Of a DNA stretch of 35,983 nt, positions 34,562-35,983 are shown in pieces; position 1 is the stretch's first letter; each line of letters opens with the position of its first letter. The stretch lies in NCBI RefSeq assembly GCF_018333375.1, contig NZ_BORW01000042.1:1-35983 (forward strand), given 5' to 3'. The DNA is from Paenibacillus cookii. GTDB taxonomy: Bacteria; Bacillota; Bacilli; Paenibacillales; Paenibacillaceae. The notes under the pieces were generated by a model. The model made no database searches. It was given only the letters and a program-made list of their open reading frames with translations, and was not told where the DNA came from. A program made the position numbers and the translations under genes.

Positions 34562-34756
34562 ATGAAAGGAGAGAGGGTAAGCTGCGAAGAAGTTCAGGGG
34601 ATCGAATCAGGATCATTCGTAAAAAATCGATCGAATCAACATGAATTCTCAAACATGATTGGAATTTCGCAAGCAACATTAAGTGAATTGGAGCAAGGTA
34701 AATACAATCCGTCACTAGAAATCGGAAATATTACAAGGGAGCTTACAGCAGCCTAG
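34562..34756 (+). pseudogene. Decayed XRE-family regulator
   Basis: Reading frames must be joined to get an HTH protein. One frame gives GDRIRIIRKKS, the usual start of an XRE domain. A different frame then gives QHEFSNMIGISQATLSELEQGKYNPSLE, the recognition part. The frame change lies near 34625-34645, and the domain ends abruptly a few residues later. It resembles the intact regulator inside the transposon in the recognition helix. Confidence 0.6.
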
Positions 34757-34876
34757 CCGGCGGGCCGTCTCAGCCGTTATTGCGACTGCCACACATGAGG
34801 CAATTATTACACTATCATATCCGTCCCAATAAGAAAAAGGCTTCTGAAATTTTACGATAATGGAAAATTTGAATAA

Positions 34877-34904
34877 GTACCCGCTATCGTGTACCCGCTA
34901 TCGT
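34877..34904 (+). repeat. 14-bp perfect tandem duplication
   Basis: GTACCCGCTATCGT occurs twice without a gap. The second copy covers the stop codon region of the minus-strand NIPSNAP gene. Confidence 0.9.
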
Positions 34905-35215
34905 ATAAAAAAATCGGCCCGATTCATAAATATTTCTTCGATCTTCTCCAATATGGGCCCGTTTTCCTCTGATGCACGTTTTACCTCGATCCATTCCGGG
35001 TCTTGTCGAAAAGCCCCCCACAGCCGTTCCCGTTCCTCCATATCCTTATATTCCATCACGTAATATAACTTCGGAAGCCCCGCCTGATCGATCCAGAAAT
35101 CGTACACCTTCATTTCCAACCGCTCGAAAATACCAAGTGTATGCTGGCTGAAACGTTGCAGAAGCGCTTCCATTTTCCCCTCATGCATGGTATAAATGCG
35201 TAACTCGTAAAGCAT
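34898..35215 (-). CDS. NIPSNAP family protein
   Basis: A 105-residue dimeric alpha/beta-barrel-type protein. The start MLYELRIYTMHEGKMEALLQRF and the central WIDQAGLPKLYYVMEYKDMEERERLWGAF pattern (YELR.Y....G....., then Y...Y.....R...W..F..D.EW) are typical of NIPSNAP proteins, whose biochemical role in bacteria is not defined. GAGGGA precedes the ATG by about 6 bp on the minus strand. It is the only well-supported minus-strand gene in the window and points away from the next rRNA operon. Confidence 0.9.
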   Translation of the reverse strand: MLYELRIYTMHEGKMEALLQRFSQHTLGIFERLEMKVYDFWIDQAGLPKLYYVMEYKDMEERERLWGAFRQDPEWIEVKRASEENGPILEKIEEIFMNRADFFIR

Positions 35216-35640
35216 GCCATTCCCTCGCTTTCTGTATCGTAGAGTTTTTCCGTTGATCGTTGTCTATTCTCAGTCCAATTTTACCGGTAATCTTCGACCC
35301 CGGCAATAATTCCCTCTCGCTTCAATTCCAAATTTTAAAAAAATGCCGAAAGGAAGGAGTTTTAATTAGCTCTGCTCTTCGCTAAACGAAGATTAGATTT
35401 TTTTGGTGCTGGAATAGGCGGATACCGCCAGAGTTGAAAGTGAAGCTGGACGTTCATGGTGTTGATGTTAAAGTGCTATTTCTTAGGGAAAGCATCTGCA
35501 GAACTTTGCTCTTTTGAGAAGAGGAACTTTTGTATTATTCTTAACTGCCAAGAGGACGATTCCATCGGCAATATCACGTTATTGTTATGTGATTGCAAGA
35601 TCTTGCTAATCGGTTGGTAAACATTACCTGTAGTAATCAG
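35216..35640. other. Gene-free upstream region of the rRNA operon
   Basis: I see no supported ORF. The stretch is AT-rich and leads into the tandem rRNA promoters. Confidence 0.5.
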
Positions 35641-35780
35641 TGAATATTCATGGTATATTAATTATCCGGCCACAAGATAGCCGATGTTAAAAGGAATTGT
35701 GGACTGGAATTCATTACTAGTAGCATTAATCAGTTATATGTGGTATATTATTATTCCGGACACAAACGGTCCGATATTTA
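35631..35780 (+). promoter_or_regulatory. Tandem rRNA promoters (two related copies)
   Basis: Two copies of an extended -10 promoter, TGGTATATTA, have TATATT at 35654-35659 and 35744-35749, exactly 90 bp apart. Each is preceded by TAATCAGT and followed by ATTATCCGG(C)CACAA-like text with a CGAT-T block, so the whole unit is repeated. Tandem promoters are usual for Bacillales rRNA operons. Their -35 boxes are poor, consistent with extended -10 use. Confidence 0.7.
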
Positions 35781-35781
35781 G

Positions 35782-35801
35782 TTGCTCTTTGAAAACTGAA
35801 C
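35782..35801 (+). promoter_or_regulatory. rRNA leader antitermination-type sequence
   Basis: TTGCTCTTTGAAAACTGAAC is the leader motif found before 16S genes in Bacillales and includes the boxA-like TGCTCTTTGA. Confidence 0.7.
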
Positions 35802-35890
35802 AATGAGTGAGTATATATGCGATGGTCTTCGGACCGGAGCAACTTGAGATTAACAATCTCGTCAGATTCAAAATGAGTCACAAACTTTTT

Positions 35891-35932
35891 GTTGGAACGC
35901 TACTCTCCTTCGGGTGAGCAGATTCTTCCAAC
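35891..35932 (+). other. 16S precursor processing stem
   Basis: GTTGGAA (35891-35897) and TTCCAAC (35926-35932) pair directly before mature 16S, with an inner ACTCTCCTTCGGGTGAGC hairpin. This may be a leader processing structure. Confidence 0.4.
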
Positions 35933-35933
35933 T

Positions 35934-35983
35934 TTCTTGGAGAGTTTGATCCTGGCTCAGGACGAACGCTGGCGGCGTGCCTA
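35934..35983 (+). rRNA. 16S ribosomal RNA, 5' end (partial)
   Basis: The universal start AGAGTTTGATCCTGGCTCAG lies at 35941-35960, followed by GACGAACGCTGGCGGCGTGC. The gene runs past the window end. The mature 5' end is set by alignment with the conserved numbering. Confidence 0.96.

Overview
The window looks like a Gram-positive chromosome of the Bacillales, most likely Paenibacillus or a close relative. The reasons are the gene order ppc, sigW-rsiW, cdaA-cdaR-glmM-glmS, a glmS ribozyme, a Bacillales-type rrn leader, dense tRNA clusters behind an rRNA operon, and strong GGAGG ribosome-binding sites with many GTG and TTG starts. It lies between two rRNA operons in the same orientation: it opens in the 3' end of a 23S gene and closes in the first bases of a 16S gene.

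Layout. 1-2210: end of 23S, 5S, and two tRNA clusters (Asn-Thr-Glu-Val-Gln-Lys, then Leu-Gly-Arg-Pro-Gly), each with its own terminator. 2211-13576: core genes. These are PEP carboxylase, the sigma-W/anti-sigma-W pair with a perfect sigma-W-type promoter between the two genes, the cyclic-di-AMP synthase CdaA and its partner CdaR, and GlmM and GlmS of amino-sugar synthesis, glmS being preceded by its promoter and self-cleaving ribozyme. 13601-33013: a 19.4-kb Tn7-like transposon at attTn7, 24 bp after the glmS stop codon. 33019-35930: the displaced glmS-downstream region with a residual end of another Tn7-like element, terminators, two small membrane or secreted proteins, a decayed HTH gene, a NIPSNAP gene, and the promoters and leader of the next rRNA operon.

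The Tn7-like element is fully bounded. Its ends match at 25 of 28 terminal bases, a 5-bp duplication (ATTGC) flanks them, four crowded TnsB-type sites lie at the glmS-proximal end and three spread sites at the distal end, as in Tn7. It encodes an XRE regulator, a small stand-alone protein resembling the TnsB C-terminal barrel, TnsA, TnsB, TnsC, TnsD/TniQ and TnsE. The machinery has decayed. tnsB is frameshifted by an exact 11-bp tandem duplication between its second catalytic Asp and the catalytic Glu. tnsE has lost its middle and carries an in-frame stop. TnsA seems to lack about 65 residues of its C-terminal half. The island is therefore probably immobile on its own.

The cargo is two anti-phage modules. 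The first is a type I restriction-modification operon with a strong extended -10 promoter: a methylase-like/HsdS-like fusion with degenerate catalytic motifs, then HsdM, HsdS and HsdR. The second is a compact, markedly more AT-rich CBASS operon: a CD-NTase, a stand-alone E2-like protein carrying a SEC-C zinc motif, and an HNH-SAVED (Cap5-like) nuclease, with no E1 or JAB gene. The most unusual points are the stand-alone TnsB-barrel protein, the methylase-S fusion, the E2/SEC-C CBASS, and the second Tn7-type end left behind at the same attachment site.
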